Shown here one piece after another: positions 1 through 12,443 of a stretch of DNA of 64,000 nt (its first letter is position 1; every line of letters starts with the position of its first letter). Origin of the DNA: Cycas panzhihuaensis (lineage: Eukaryota; Cycadophyta); the NCBI GenBank assembly GCA_023213395.1, contig CM041465.1, positions 161,393,741 through 161,457,740 of the forward strand. Direction: 5' to 3'. The notes under the pieces are model-generated. The model had not been told where the DNA came from, made no database searches, and saw only the letters and a program-made list of their open reading frames with translations. The translations under genes were made by a program, and so were the position numbers.

Positions 1-2420
1 TTCACCCTTTGTTCGAAGTGGTGGAGGGTCACTTTTTAGTAGTCATATTCCATTGCAGGTCCCGAACTCGCGCTCCGGCGCATGAGGCACTCTACATGGT
101 AATTACTTTTCTTATAGGTCTCTCCTCCGACCATATCATCACCCACTCTCACCACACATATTAGTTAGGTAGCTATCCCGTAGACACGCGTCCAGGGTCA
201 AGAGGGAGAAGGAGTTTGATAGTGAGAATCAGAAGAAGAAGAAGAGTTCCTCACACCTTTCTCCTTAGCTTGGACAGGGTGAGGATTAGGGGATCTTCCC
301 CTATTTCGATTCCCTTTTTGTTGGATGTGGCAATCCTATTCCCTGTGTTTGGGGAAAATATCCTTATGAACAAGTTGGTCTAGATTGGGTCTAGACACCC
401 ATTTAGAGGAGGAGTTATGATGTGAGGTGGATTTAGGGTGCTTCTCCCTACACTGTGAGCCCTCATGAAAGCTCTCTCCATGAATGGAATACCATTTCTT
501 ATCCAAAGAAGAGTCTATCTTCCTTCCTTGAGAAGCCCAGGAATTATTGCTCTTAGGAGGTGTGGCTTGAGAGGCTTGATGGATAGGTTTATGAGAAGTA
601 GGCAACAAAGGCACTTGGAGTTTAGGTTCCTTCATCATACATTTAAAAGAATGTATACTAGAGGTCAAGGGGTCTAAGGTCTTCTCTGTCGAATTAGATG
701 AAGACCTAGGAAGTTGTTGGGTTTTGGTATCGTGGGACAGAGGAGGTGCTTCATGTCATTGCAATAACTTAAGTGGCTTCTTAAGACCTGCTTGGATCTC
801 AATGGCCTTAAGACCCAAACATTTGTCTATGGTAGAGTCACATGTTATTACCTCCATCTTGAGGGCTTCAACATAGACTTTGAGGTAAAGAGCATTGATA
901 AAAATATCCCTCTTCAACTCCTCGGGCAGTGTTACCTTCATAGAGTGGAGAAGATCATGGAAACGCCTCACAAGTCATGGTTCATTTCATCATGACCTTG
1001 TTTGAGGGAAGAGAGCCTTCATTCCACTCTCAAAGGGATGGGCAACATTAAAATATTTGACAAATTCATCAACGCATTGCTGGAATGAGTGAATGGAGTG
1101 TGTGGAAAGGCGATAGAACCATTTGAGGGCATCACCTTAGAGAGAGCATGGGAAAAGTTTCATTAGAATGTGAACATATACCCAATAGTCAATGCATGCC
1201 ATAGAAAAGCTTCTAATGTGCTTTGTTGGGTCTTGAGAGGAGGTTCTGTCAAACTTAAGTACCTCGGGAAGGTGAGGCGGTAAGTTAGTTCTTAATGCCT
1301 CAATGGATAAAGGAGTTGACCTATAGTCCATGAAGGGATGAGCTCTTGATTAGATCATAATATCAATGAAGGACAAGGGAGTTAGTAGGCAAAGGTACTC
1401 AAATCCTCCTTGGCTTGAAAGGGAATACAAACTTCCTCCCACTTGGTGAGAGGGGACTAATCCTAAATGTAAAGGGATTAGAAAAGGAGTAGATGGGTAA
1501 GGAGGGCCCATCCCCTCTTGAGGGTATGCCCCTTGTTGGAAGGGGTCTTGAGAGAAAGTACCTTGAGAAGGGGCTTGCCCTCCTTGTGAAGGCACCACAT
1601 AAGGAGAAATATGAGAAGAAGGAATAGATGGGTGTGGAACTGGGGTTTTCCTATATGGGCCACCCATAGGTGGCACAACACATATGGATGCAAGGGGTCT
1701 ACCCCATAAATAGGGAGAGGATTCCCCTTACCATGCCCCTATAATTGAGAAGTATATACCAAGGGTATGTAGAGGGAGGAATCCCTAGGTTGAGTTTGAG
1801 AGTATATGGGGATTTATCCCATGCGGCTAGAAGTAGGGGAATATATAGGTCCCCTAGATCTAATAGGAGGCGGATGGACTACAATCAGTTGGGGTATAGT
1901 CACTTGTCTAGAAGGAGGTATACTCAATGCAAGTTAGGAAGTGGGTATGTCTCGGGTGGCCCCTAAGGAATGCTAGCCATAAGAAAAAGAAGACATAATG
2001 AGAGATGCCCCCCGTCGATGTAGGGAAGTCAAATGGAATAAATGTAAAGGTGCAGATGTAGAGGAGGGGAGCACTATGCTTCACAAAATACTATTTAACC
2101 ATTTGGGATGTGGTTAGAGGCTAGTCACTTGGAAGCATTGATTGAGCACTTCCACAACATCCGTAGGAGGGGTATCCACCTATTCATATGAGGTCAAAGG
2201 ATCCTCATGTGAAGCAGACCCCATGGGATGATCCTCATGGGTATCACCACTAGGGTGGTGATATCCCAAGGTAGAAGATGCTTCCACTTTGTGAGTGGAA
2301 AGGTGATGGACTTGCGGGTGCTCTTGGTCACCTAAGTTAAAGATAGGGTCCTCACCCTCTTGGGTGGGCCCCTAGAAAGAAGTAGAGGGTTGGTGGGATT
2401 CAGAAACATAAGCATGGTAT
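1..2420 (-). pseudogene. gag: Element A: decayed Tat-like Ty3/gypsy gag (partial; runs off the left edge)
   Basis: Structural capsid/nucleocapsid gene of a Ty3/gypsy element, read on the minus strand across several frames. Seen in order: a Pro/Gln/Gly-rich N-terminal stretch (about 1,676-1,350); a gag core starting LPPHLPEVLKFD (about 1,290), with SQDPTKHIRSF and a LMKLFPCSL motif just after it; a second core part (971-756) with FHDLLHSMKVTLPEELKRD; then a knuckle-like motif near 507-474, WYSIHGESFHEGSQC, close to C-x2-H-x4-H-x4-C with Tyr in place of the first Cys. The same order and wording recur in element B near 22,010-20,000 and in C at 30,833. Stops and frame changes mean it is not functional. 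The N-terminal limit is set only by similarity to B. Protease and pol would lie left of position 1. Confidence 0.75.
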
Positions 2421-3226
2421 GTCCAATTTGAAGGAAATCCCTCCATGGTCAATTCAGAATTTGATAATGGAAGGGGATAGTAAGGACAATCTTCCAAGGA
2501 AGGAGGAAGACCTCATAAACAATAAGGGAATCATTGCATGTAAGTCTCTCCTAGGAGTTGGAAAAAAAAAGGGAGTAACAAGATGATATACATTGGAGGC
2601 TGGCCAATGAATAGAGGAGGGCTACACAAAGGATAAGTAGCACCAACAGAAAAGGGAGTAGGATACTGACGAGTCCCTAGTATAGTCTCTAGTGGAAGCG
2701 CACCTCTGGGGGCCACTAGATATGAGGAGATCGAGCCAATATAATCAGTAATCTCATGGCTAAAGGATCTATGGGGTCAAGAGAAATGATTACCCATAAA
2801 CGATGTCCATGCATTGAAACACAGGTTCGAGGATGCACAAATGGTACACAAACTCCCCCTCAAGGTAAGCACCTTCTCAATTCAAGATGGGCGAGACAAG
2901 GACTTCCTCAGTTTTTTGAGTAGCCTTAAAAAAGACCCTCATGTCTTGGATGGACGAGGAAGGAGGATATAGATAAGAGACACCCTTCCCAAGGAGAGGG
3001 GACAGGTGAGATAAGTCCTAACCAAAGAAGGAAGTACCTATAAACAAGCAATGGGTGAATGGTAATGTGAAATGAGAATGGGGAATTTGGGCTAAAGAGG
3101 GCCAACTTCCAAATAGAGGTAAGGCAAAGTGAGTCCTTACTAAAAGGGAGAAGAATACCTTAAAGGGGGAGTGCCCCTAAGGTGCCTACACCCAAAATAG
3201 ATGGCTAGATGTATGGGATGTAGTGA
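2421..3226 (-). other. Element A: leader between 5' LTR and gag
   Basis: Untranslated leader or unrecognised gag N-terminus of element A. Short pieces resemble the equivalent interval of B (22,011-22,689). No domain is recognised, and no convincing primer-binding site was found next to the LTR. Confidence 0.45.
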
Positions 3227-4056
3227 TGTATTTTTGTTTCTTTGTTTTCGTTATGTAGTGAAGCAGTATGGTAGTATGAGTTGTTATTATCTATGTTTCA
3301 TATCTAAGTAAAAAACAAAGTAAACAAAGCAACAACTCTCTCTCTTTTCCTAAATCCTAGCCTCCCTCTCCTTATCTTTCATAAGCATAAAAGGAATTAG
3401 GTAAGCAAGAAGTATAGGAAAAGAATGTAAGTGCTAATGTAAGTTAACTTGATGGCATGCAGGAGAAGATAGGATGTAGGTAGAAGGACTCACCACCTAT
3501 CACACTCAAACCCTAGTGAAAGTAGGAGTTTGAGTCAAGGGAGAGGAGGTAAAGATACAAATAGTGGAAAGTAGTGCCTATTTATTCAAAACCATTACCT
3601 TTCCCCTATGTGGCCAAGCAAGAGCAGCAAGTAATAAAATACAAACTATATCTTTTTCTTTAACCTTTCTTTTTCTTCTTTTCTTTTAGGAGTAAAAGGG
3701 AGAGAAAGGAGACAAGTGAGAGGATAGGACAAAAGTAGTGCACCTAGGAACCTGATAGTCAGTGTAGAGGCCTCTTCACTTTCTTTACGATCTACGCTCA
3801 TCTACTTAACATACCTTTTCGCGAACGATATGGTGAAAGGAACATTAGTGGGGCTTCCTTACCTTCCCCAATATCCAAATACAAAAGAACTAAAGGAAAA
3901 GATAGAATTACTTATGTTGAAATTTCTCAGAATTATAACAATAATGAGAAAAGTATATGTACCTATGAAGAAGGCCTTTGTTTGCTCTGAAATGAATGAA
4001 ACCTGCATGAATAATGGTTTTCCCTTTCCCAAGGGGCACTAGACATGCACAACAGT

Positions 4057-4120
<64 letters not shown>

Positions 4121-5555
4121 TTTTTTTTCCAAAACGAAGAAATGAAGAAAGTAATATTGACAAATGTCTTTTGAACAAGCAAAATATGTAATCTTAGTTT
4201 TATTTCACCATGCATACATAATAATATAATGGTTGTGGGAATGGGGGTGAAAGAGAGAGATATGGGTAGCCTTAGAATGGCTAACCCTCCTAATGGGGTG
4301 TCTTTGCATTCCTAAGCACTCAAGCAGCTAACCAAAGAGGGCCAAGATCATCCAATGGTAGAGAAGGTAATAAGTTTTATGTATGAAAAAAAGTATTGCA
4401 CAAAGGTTGTAAAAGTTACAAAAGCTGAAAAACTTACAATGTGTAACTTTTATAAGATTTGCAAAAGTAAGGCTAAGTCTATGAGAGACAAAGGAGTTGC
4501 TACTAAACCAAGTTTTATGGGTATTCTAATGGTTGGTTACAGGCATAATAGGGTGCTTCTAACATTGTAATCAATGAGGTTCCCCACCCCAAAAGTTTAT
4601 GGGTGAACAAGGGAGGTATAACCTATAATAAACTTGATTCTCAAGGCTTGGTGGAGCACTTATGACAATGATTTATCCTTAATCTCGCTATTGCAAACCT
4701 GTAACTTAGGGTTTTGACCTGAGCAAGATGATGGAAGAAATAGAAGGTAGGTACAGCAAGTCAGAAGCTTCGTTTTAGAATTTCTCTTTGAGATGAGGAG
4801 GAAGAAGAAAGTAAATGAGGGAAAATTTAGGTTTTTAAACCCAACCCTAGCTCAACGGGCGATTAAGGTTCACCTTGGGCAGGAAACAACCCAGTGCCAC
4901 ATATCAATTTTGCATTTAATGTGAAATTAGTTGTGGCCAGACAAAAAGACCATTTTAAATAGTCGTACAATGGTAAACTTTGTAGTACCACAGAGTTTGC
5001 AGCGATACTGTAGAGTTTACAGCAGTGTGCTCAATACTAGGTCAAATCAAAAAAGGGGAGCCTAGGAGGCTCCCCAAAAGGGGGGTCTTAGACCCTAAAA
5101 GGGTAATAATATAATGCCAAGGTATAAATGGGGGTCATAAGACCTAGAGAGACCATGATACATGAGAAAAAGGTGGCAAAAAGGGCTCTAAAAAGAGAAA
5201 AGTGGCGAACCAGGGTGACAACTAGGCCTAGACGGGTTGTTGGGGTCACAATGCTAGGAAATGATGAGGGATGAACTATAGGATCCAAGAGTACCTAGAG
5301 ATATTATGGAGACATGGCAGAGAGTCGTAAGATACCATGGGATATGTATCCTAAGTCATCATAGGCTAAAGTGTTAAGATGTGACATAAGTAAATAGGCA
5401 AGCAGTGCATAATAATCATATAATCAATCAAGCAACATGCAATGCATCTATCAACAACCTCATAAAATTCTAAAGCCAAAGAAAGTAAGTATAGATACAT
5501 ACCTATGCTTACCTGAGATGAGTTGTCTGAGTCAATTCCCAATAGGCAGGAAACA
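3227..5555 (-). repeat. Element A: 5' LTR (about 2.3 kb)
   Basis: Long terminal repeat in the family of B's two LTRs. On the plus strand it begins TGTATTTTTG and ends GGCAGGAAACA, matching TGTATTTAAT and GGCTAGGAAACA of the copy at 5,561-8,342. Landmarks occur in the same order in all copies: a GT/AT microsatellite, a block rich in GTTACAAA-like words, an AGGGTTTT segment, a GTAGTACC palindrome-like motif, and a terminal ATACCTATGCTTACCT block. It is more diverged than B's LTRs are from each other. The left end is uncertain by a few bases. Confidence 0.75.
4059..4120. repeat. (GT)n(AT)n microsatellite in LTR A
   Basis: About 25 GT units followed by about six AT units. It sits at the same place in the LTR as the GATA/TA tract at 6,483-6,514 and the TG/TA tract at 23,590-23,905. 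The apparent Thr-His reading frames across it are repeat artefacts. Confidence 0.95.
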
Positions 5556-5560
5556 GATAG
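5556..5560. other. 5-bp GATAG junction between two LTRs
   Basis: Exactly five bases separate the CA end of LTR A (5,555) from the TG start of B's left LTR (5,561). Five bases is the usual target-site duplication length for these elements. The base run beyond B's other end (25,682-25,686, AAACC) does not match, so GATAG is not a duplication flanking B. Confidence 0.55.
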
Positions 5561-8342
5561 TGTATTTAATTTATTATTTAGTTTCAGATACAATGGAAAC
5601 AATCAGGTTTTGGGGGGTTTCTCCTTAGGTTGCGAGGAGATAGGAGATAGGTTGGTGTTTACTCATTACAGGGTAGGTTTATTTCCAATCGATAATTATT
5701 ATAATTTTTTTATTGTCGTAATGTTTATGTTACAGCAAGAGATGTTGTCAAATTAAAATAACTACTTTCCCTCGTTCTTTTTCCTTTTCTCTTAGAATGT
5801 TATTTAAGGAGATGAGAGGGAAGAGCGAGAATGCAATGACTAAATGTGTATAACTATTTTCTTTTCTCAATGCACCTAATGAGAAAGATGCAATAATATT
5901 TCCTATTAGTGTAAGAAAGGGACTAAATGAACTTTCCTTTTATCCTTTTAATATGTGACATGCAGAGTTAAAGGAAAAGAAGAAACATGCAACACTTTGT
6001 TTTTAGTGCAGGAGGAAAAGAGAAAGAGATAGTTGATTTTAGGCTTTTCCTTCTAATGTAATATATAGATGTACAAAAGAAACCCAAATAGCATTCTTTT
6101 CCTTTTTGATATATTTTCTATTCAAAGGTAAAAAGGGGAGATGAAAGGAGTGAAAAGAGGAAAGGTTGGATGGAGTGCACCTAGAAACGCATTAGTTGAT
6201 GAAGGAGCATATCCCTTCTCTACACGTCCTCTTTATTGGTAAACTTGCCTCCCTTGCCATAATGGGTGTTGTAGGTGGAGCTTGAGAGGGGATTCCTTAC
6301 CTTCCCCAAAATGCTTTAAAGTAAATAAAATGGAAATGAAATAAAATAATGGAACCAAAAGAAGGCAAGTGAAGGAAGGGAGAGAGTAGTACCTCTTTAC
6401 TGCAGTGTTACCTTAGTTGCGTAAGAAGGCAACCATTCTTGTGCTTTGGTAAACACATGTAAACTCTTACAAGTAATAAGCATATCTATCTATCTATCTA
6501 TATATATATATATAGCCATGCATGTGTTTTCTACCTTGGAGAGAATAAAAGTTTACTTCTTATAACAAAAGAAAAATAATGACAATCAGTATATTATTCT
6601 CCATATACACATCAATGTTCTTATGCAACCATGAAAGGTGGAAAAAAAGGGGTTGAAAGGAAGAGGAGATGGTAGCCTCGAGATGGCTAGCTCCTATGAA
6701 TGAGACACCTTCTAGGTAGCTTGGTATCATATAGGTGATTTGGGTGGAAATAAATGATTTGGACAAAAGCTGGTATAAAGGTTTGTAAAGTCTACAAATA
6801 TTGCAAAAGTTACAAATCTTATAAAAATTACAAATATTGTAGAAGATGCAAATGTCGTAAAAGTTGTAAATGTTATAAAAAATGGCATAGGAATGGTGAG
6901 GGTTACTAGCAAGCAAGATGTGCACAAATTGGTAACAAGGCGAATGTTGCAAGTGTTGCGAACATTACAAATATAGAAAGGATTACACCCTATGGGATGC
7001 ACTAGCTTATGGAGCAGGTATGGTATAAAGGGATTTTGAAAAGTGGGGGTTGCCTTAGAGGAAGCAACATTAGGAGTCAAAACTCTAGTCATTTGTCCTT
7101 CCTTCACTTTCTTAAGAGTAGCCCAATACTCATCTTATTGTTGGCTAGTGGGAACCCTAGGATAGGATGATAATAACAAGAAGAAATAAGAGGTTTTACC
7201 TCTCCTTACTTAACAAAATAGAGGGAAAATATATGCTAGAACATATGTTAGGAAGTATAACTAATGAAATAAAGTATACTAAAGGAGAATAGTAGAAAAA
7301 AACATGTTTTCATTGATAAAGATCCATATAAATTGGAAGTTACCCAAGGAGAATGGGAACCAAAACCCTACTTTACTTATGAAGTTCGCCTCTTTTGGAG
7401 AGGAGGAGAACCTTGAATCTCAAAAGAATAGTTGTTGTTGCCTTTTGGAGCTTAGGAGGAGAGTTATCTTGTTGAAAAATCCCTCTTTCAGACCTGTGAG
7501 CTAGGGTTTTTTGCCATATCAAGCTTTAAGTAGAAGAAGGAAAAAGAAGAGAAGAGAGGAGAGTTATTTCTCATCATGAGAGAGATCCTAAAATGAGTTC
7601 AAATTTTGTTTTTTATGTCCTAATTAGGGTTTTGGGGGTATTAAGGTTTGATCTAGGGGGTAAAGACCCCTTTGCCATGTGTCAAATTCATGATAAATGC
7701 AAATTTAGCTATTTTCCAACTACAATAATCAATAGGCAGTCATCCCATAGGAAAGTTCATAGTACCATGAAGTTTAAAGTGGTGTCATGAAGTTTGAAGC
7801 AGTGTGAAGAAATATAAAAGAAAAATAAATAAATAAATAAAAATTAAAGCAATATAATGAAAACCAGGCCCAAGGTATAGAGATAGAAATTTGAGGGTTG
7901 CAAAGGTCTTTTAGGGGATCTAGGTAGTGGTTGGGCTTCTAAATACATGAAATAGTAAAAGCCAAATATCAACATTGATATCAAAAGACTTGGATGAGCA
8001 AGCAAGTTAGAACCCAACTTGATGAGTCATATGACAAACTAGAAATAAGTCAAGATGGGCTATGGAGGCCTATGAGTACTTGAAAACACTAGGGAGGTGT
8101 TTCTCAGAGCTATATACTACCATAGGACTATGGTCCTAGTTATCATAAGCTAAAACATAGTCACGGGTAAGAACTAGGCAAGCAAACCAAGTAGTAGAAT
8201 AAGTTATGTAACCATACCATGCCACTTAAACCATAAATATATCTCATTATGCCGTAAAAGTAGAAAGGGTAAGAGATAGGAATGTATACCTATGCTTACC
8301 TAGTATATTCCACTCCTACCCATTCCTAATGGCTAGGAAACA
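5561..8342 (-). repeat. Element B: 3' LTR (2,782 bp)
   Basis: Plus-strand ends are TGTATTTAAT and GGCTAGGAAACA. It aligns by eye along its whole length with 22,690-25,681, for example the shared TTTAGTTTCAGATAC word near its left end and ATACCTATGCTTACCT near its right end. It carries a short GATA/TA tract (6,483-6,514) and the palindrome-like TTCATAGTACCATGAA (7,756-7,771). Transcription would run right to left. Confidence 0.88.
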
Positions 8343-8889
8343 CTGGCCTCTCCTCATTGCTTAGAAGTGTCTAATGATGGTAAATGCAATCAACACAAAA
8401 CAAGTCAGTAACATCTACCTATGCTAGTATGTCATCATCCAAGGTAAGTAGTGAATGTCATGATAGATCACACAGATAAGGATGTGCATTTTAGGGAGGA
8501 TAGAGAGGCGTGACCTACCTCATCCTCAGGGTACAGAGCCTTAGACCCCAAAACACATGTGAATTAGGGACAAAGTAGCGTAGGGGTTATCCATACATCG
8601 CCCAAGAGTGTAATATGAAGGAAAGAGGGGATGGAGGGTCACCTCATCGCCTCTATATGCAATGCAAGTGTCATATAGGATCTAAACATAGTCAAAAGAT
8701 GAATGTAAACCAAAAAAAACTCTAAATATAAAGTGTAAGTATGCAAAAGATTATGCCATGGATGGTACGATAATAAAGTGAGGAAACAAACATGTGTTCA
8801 CTATAGTTTAGTCTTATTTAGTGGTATGTTTTTGTAGGTACTAGAGGATTGGTCAATGATGTAAGTCTCTCAAGGGAGGAGGTTTAACC
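8343..8889 (-). other. Element B: 3' untranslated segment with candidate polypurine tract
   Basis: Lies between the second RNase H and the 3' LTR. Directly next to the LTR the minus strand reads ATGAGGAGAGGCCAG, an acceptable but not perfect polypurine tract. A word near 8,802-8,826 (minus CCACTAAATAAGACTAAACT) resembles the motif repeated several times before the 3' LTR of element C. No coding motif is seen. Confidence 0.5.
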
Positions 8890-9930
8890 TATGAACCTAA
8901 TGACGAATTGCCTGGAGGAGGGAGGTGATGCTCTAAGATACGACAGACGAGGCTATCAGCCTCGACATTCTGGTCTCAAGGGATATATCAAATATCCAAA
9001 AAGGAAAAGAGGGATAACAACAACTTGGAAGTTAAGGTGAGGGACCTCAATCATGGGTAACAAACCTAGTAAACCTAGGTTAGTTGTAATACAACAATTT
9101 AAGAGTCACAATGGAGGATAACGGGGCCATGGTAGAAGGGAAGTGTATCAATGAGAGCTTCAATAACAACTATATATTTAGCTTTGTTATTCATAGCCTC
9201 GGGCAGGTAGACTCTAGAATGCATGTAATCATTCCCAAGGGATCATGAAGAATCCACATGGTTGTAGAGGGTTTGGGGTTGTCATGACTACCACCATCAG
9301 TAAATATGAATAGAACCATGGAAAAAGAGAGGGAGTTTAGATCAAGTTACCAAGAAAATTGGTAATATCCCTACTGAGGTGATAAAAGGTGGTAACAAGG
9401 CTATAATATCTCAAGATGACTGGATATATTAGCTACAGAGGGATAAGAGAGCCCTGAGGGTCAACTACTAGGCTCTTGGAGGGTTTATCTGATGAGGGGA
9501 TCAAGAATTAGCTAGAACATGCTCTTTTCACGATCTTGAAAGGGTGTAACAGGGCCAACGAGGGCCTACATAGAGGAGAAGATCCCACCCAGGGCCTCAA
9601 ATGCTCAAATGGATAGAGGAAAAAGAATCAGGATGTCAAACGAGCCAATAGAGTATAAACATAAATAGGTTTCGAAGAGGTACAAAAATCGAGATGACGA
9701 GCCTCCAACGAGCTAAAGAAGCTTGCCATAAATATGTAGAAAAGGGTAAAAAAAGAAGTTTTGGGGGCAAAATAGGGCTCATTCCCTGAAGGAAAGAGGG
9801 ATAAGGATGAGAAAGGGGTCTTGAGGGCTGTCCCCTCAGAGGAAATAGAGGTGGTGCCTAGGAAGGCCCCACAAATAAAAGGGTACGAGGTGGGAGAAAT
9901 AGATTTCATTTTCGCAAGCCCCCCGTGCAA
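8890..9930 (-). pseudogene. Element B: distal ORF ending in a second (archaeal-like) RNase H
   Basis: Minus strand. From about 9,319 the reading is FIFTDGGSHDNPKPS, then WILHDPLG, then NNKAKYIVVIEAL, then VILHCDS, and near the end VEADSLVCR: the ordered landmarks of a type I RNase H with the DG..-NPGP start and NN.AEY helix typical of the aRNH class. The catalytic Glu is Lys here (KAKY instead of KAEY); the three Asp positions are visible. RNase H removes RNA from the RNA/DNA hybrid in reverse transcription. A 100-codon open stretch (9,930-9,628), unrecognised, lies just upstream and may be its N-terminus. This is separate from the classical RNase H fused to RT at 14,561-15,100. An equivalent copy lies in C at 48,525-48,940. 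Confidence 0.78.
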
Positions 9931-10439
9931 TCTGGAGCCATTCCCTTTGAGAAGCTAGGGTTTACCACACTTCACGGGCTCACTACAAGAGATCTAACCG
10001 TTAGATTTTGATGAGGAGATAGCCATTGGGACCAAGATGGAGAGATGATGGCCATCAGACTAGATCTAGTAAGTGGATCTTACCTTTAGCCTTGCTTTTG
10101 GTCATTTGATTTCAATGCTTATTTTTTGGAAAATTGAGCTGCATAAGGGCCATAGAAATCCCTTGGAGCTCATTGGAGGCCCAGGGAGGGGGAGGACCAT
10201 GGAATTAGGCATCTATAGTCCTAGTGGACCAAGTTAGGTCCACCAAAAAGTTTTTTTTTTAGATTTTTAGGGCCATTTCCCCTTTTTAGAGGTAGTAGTT
10301 GTAGCCTTGTGGCATTTTCTACAATGCTACGAAGTGTTGCGGGGCCTATGGAGACCCAAAAAAGTCTCAGTAGGGCACGAATCAATATTTATAATACCAC
10401 AAATATTGATGTAGGGCAGAGAACATTTAATGGAAAAAG
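9931..10439. other. Element B: unassigned segment
   Basis: Between the distal RNase H ORF and the antisense ORF. No motif recognised on either strand. It would hold the start or promoter of the antisense ORF if that was ever expressed. Confidence 0.4.
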
Positions 10440-12443
10440 AGAAACTTGTTTGTTTGGATAGCTTGGCCTAGTTTCAACTAACCTAAGCTATCTGGGAGAG
10501 GACATGACATGATAGTTAGGTCATGAGGAACTCACTAGTGGTTTGTGGGTGTCTACAGGTTGTTCTTATAATTGATAGTTACGAGAACATCAATATAGCC
10601 ATGATTATCTTCATTGAGATGATGATCCAATAGGAGAGAGGCATACTATGACGTTATGAGCTACTAAAGATCATCTAATTAGAGTCTCCTAGTGGACATA
10701 GTGGCATACTCAGACAGGAGGAGGCATGCCTTTCATCTCCCATGGGTGGTGGATGTCAGCATCACTCTAGAGGACATCTAGAGGATACTTGGAGTGCTAG
10801 TTGAAGGTGTACCAATTTCTTTAGGTGCTATGTCTAGCATAGACATTGCACATTAAAAGGTAGCTAGATTTTTCACTAGGAGAAGCAAATGAAATTAGAG
10901 AGGAATCTCCATACAAGCTACGGTTTTATTTAGGGTTCCTTGGGTAAGGAAACTCATCACACTTGCTATTATGTTTTATATTTCCTAGAAATAAAACTAC
11001 AAGGATACTCCTAGTGGTTGGATAGCCACCATACAAAGATGTGAGGTGGGAGAGAGGTTTGACTAGGGCACATTGATAATGGCTAATATGGTAGCTTAGC
11101 TTAACTAGATCAGGATGATCGAGAGAGGTGGTTTCTCCTACTACATATTATTATAGTGCTAGTTCTTAAATCATTCTGGAGGAGTATCCCTAACAGGAGG
11201 ATCCCACCAAATATCTTCTAGTGCACCTACAATACAGAGATGGTAGACACACTTCATAAGCACTAAGCACCAAGTATATGTGCAATGCTCCATGGCGGCT
11301 ATCTCATTAGACCTCCTTATGATCAGTGACTATATAGTAAATCCTTATCGAGTAATCCATTAGGTGAGCAATGAGGAGAGAGGGGAGTTAGGTGATGATC
11401 TAAAGGATGGTGGAGACGAGAAGGGAGGAGATGGGGGTGATGTAGCAGAGCTAGAGGGAGGTGCAGAGTTAGGTGAGGGAGTTGCCAGTAGATTTGCAGC
11501 GATAGTAATAGATATGAAACCAGTAGTAGAGGTAGCAATAGCTGCAGAGTGGGAGATCCCTAGAGCTAATGGAGTAGATGGAGGAGATGCCTTAATAGCT
11601 CACAAGGAGGGTGGGGAGGTACTACTAGGGGTTGAGGAGGTTGAGGCATTAGTTGAGTGAGTACCAGACAAGGAGATCATGAGAGGAGGAGTTGACTATC
11701 TTAAGAGGTGAAATCCTCCCTTAATTCTATCTTTAGCTTTCATTTTGATTAATTATTTCTTCCTTAGATACTTATTCTTGTACTTTGATATGCTATTATG
11801 TATATTTTAGATTGACATATGATATGCATGGTTTGGCAGGTGGTGTTGAGATGGTGAGGCTAATAGAGGTGGTAGTTCATAAGTTATTCCCATGGGTGTA
11901 TAAAGAGGGATAGCCTTCCATCATAGAGAGTGAGGATCCTCGATCAGTGGGGCCATACACAATGGCATTTGCCCCTCTAATATGGGCATAGGATATATGG
12001 GCTGCTAAGACCCAAGAGCACCAGGCAAGGGCGAGCCTGTTGTAACATGCACAAGATGGCCTATAGGTAGAGAGGGATCAGTTACTGGTAGAGATAACTC
12101 ACTATAGGGAAAGGTGTGAGGGTTAGAGGCTCAGCTATGAGGAGTGGGAGGTGATACAAGGAGCTAGGTATAGGTCACCATACTAGAGGAGAGGCTCTAC
12201 AGAGTGGAGAAGGACCGAGATCATGCCCTGACTGAGAGGGACTACTTACAGGAGTAGTATGACCATTTGGTCAACCAGATGTCTACTAGGTCATTATGCA
12301 ATAGGACATATATGAAGACCATAACCCAACAAAGGGCACAAGATGAAGAGGACATATATGAAGGCTAGGACCTCGTAGAGGCATCGAAGGATCCTGGGAG
12401 GGATATGGTCTTCCAACAAGGGATCAGGCAGGTGAGGGGATGA
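10440..12443 (+). pseudogene. Element B: antisense ORF with plant mobile domain
   Basis: Read on the plus strand, opposite to B's gag-pol. Near 10,715-10,850 one frame reads HAFHLPW, then ITLEDI, a stop, RILGVLVEGVPISLGAMSS: the FHLP...ITLEDV..ILGLPVEG..I core of the plant mobile domain (aminotransferase-like, PF10536 type). Downstream lies a Glu/Gly/Asp-rich stretch (11,364-11,660), then a charged, probably coiled-coil C-terminus with RLYRVEKDRDHALTERDYLQ (about 12,200), ending at a TGA at 12,441-12,443. Antisense ORFs of this type between pol and the 3' LTR are known in Tat elements; their function is unknown. It is broken by many stops. The start is not determined. The same domain and C-terminus occur in C at 44,880-46,620. 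Confidence 0.72.

Noticed and set aside
3908-4178. Frames with long Thr-His runs
   Set aside because: Translation of the GT/CA microsatellite in LTR A.
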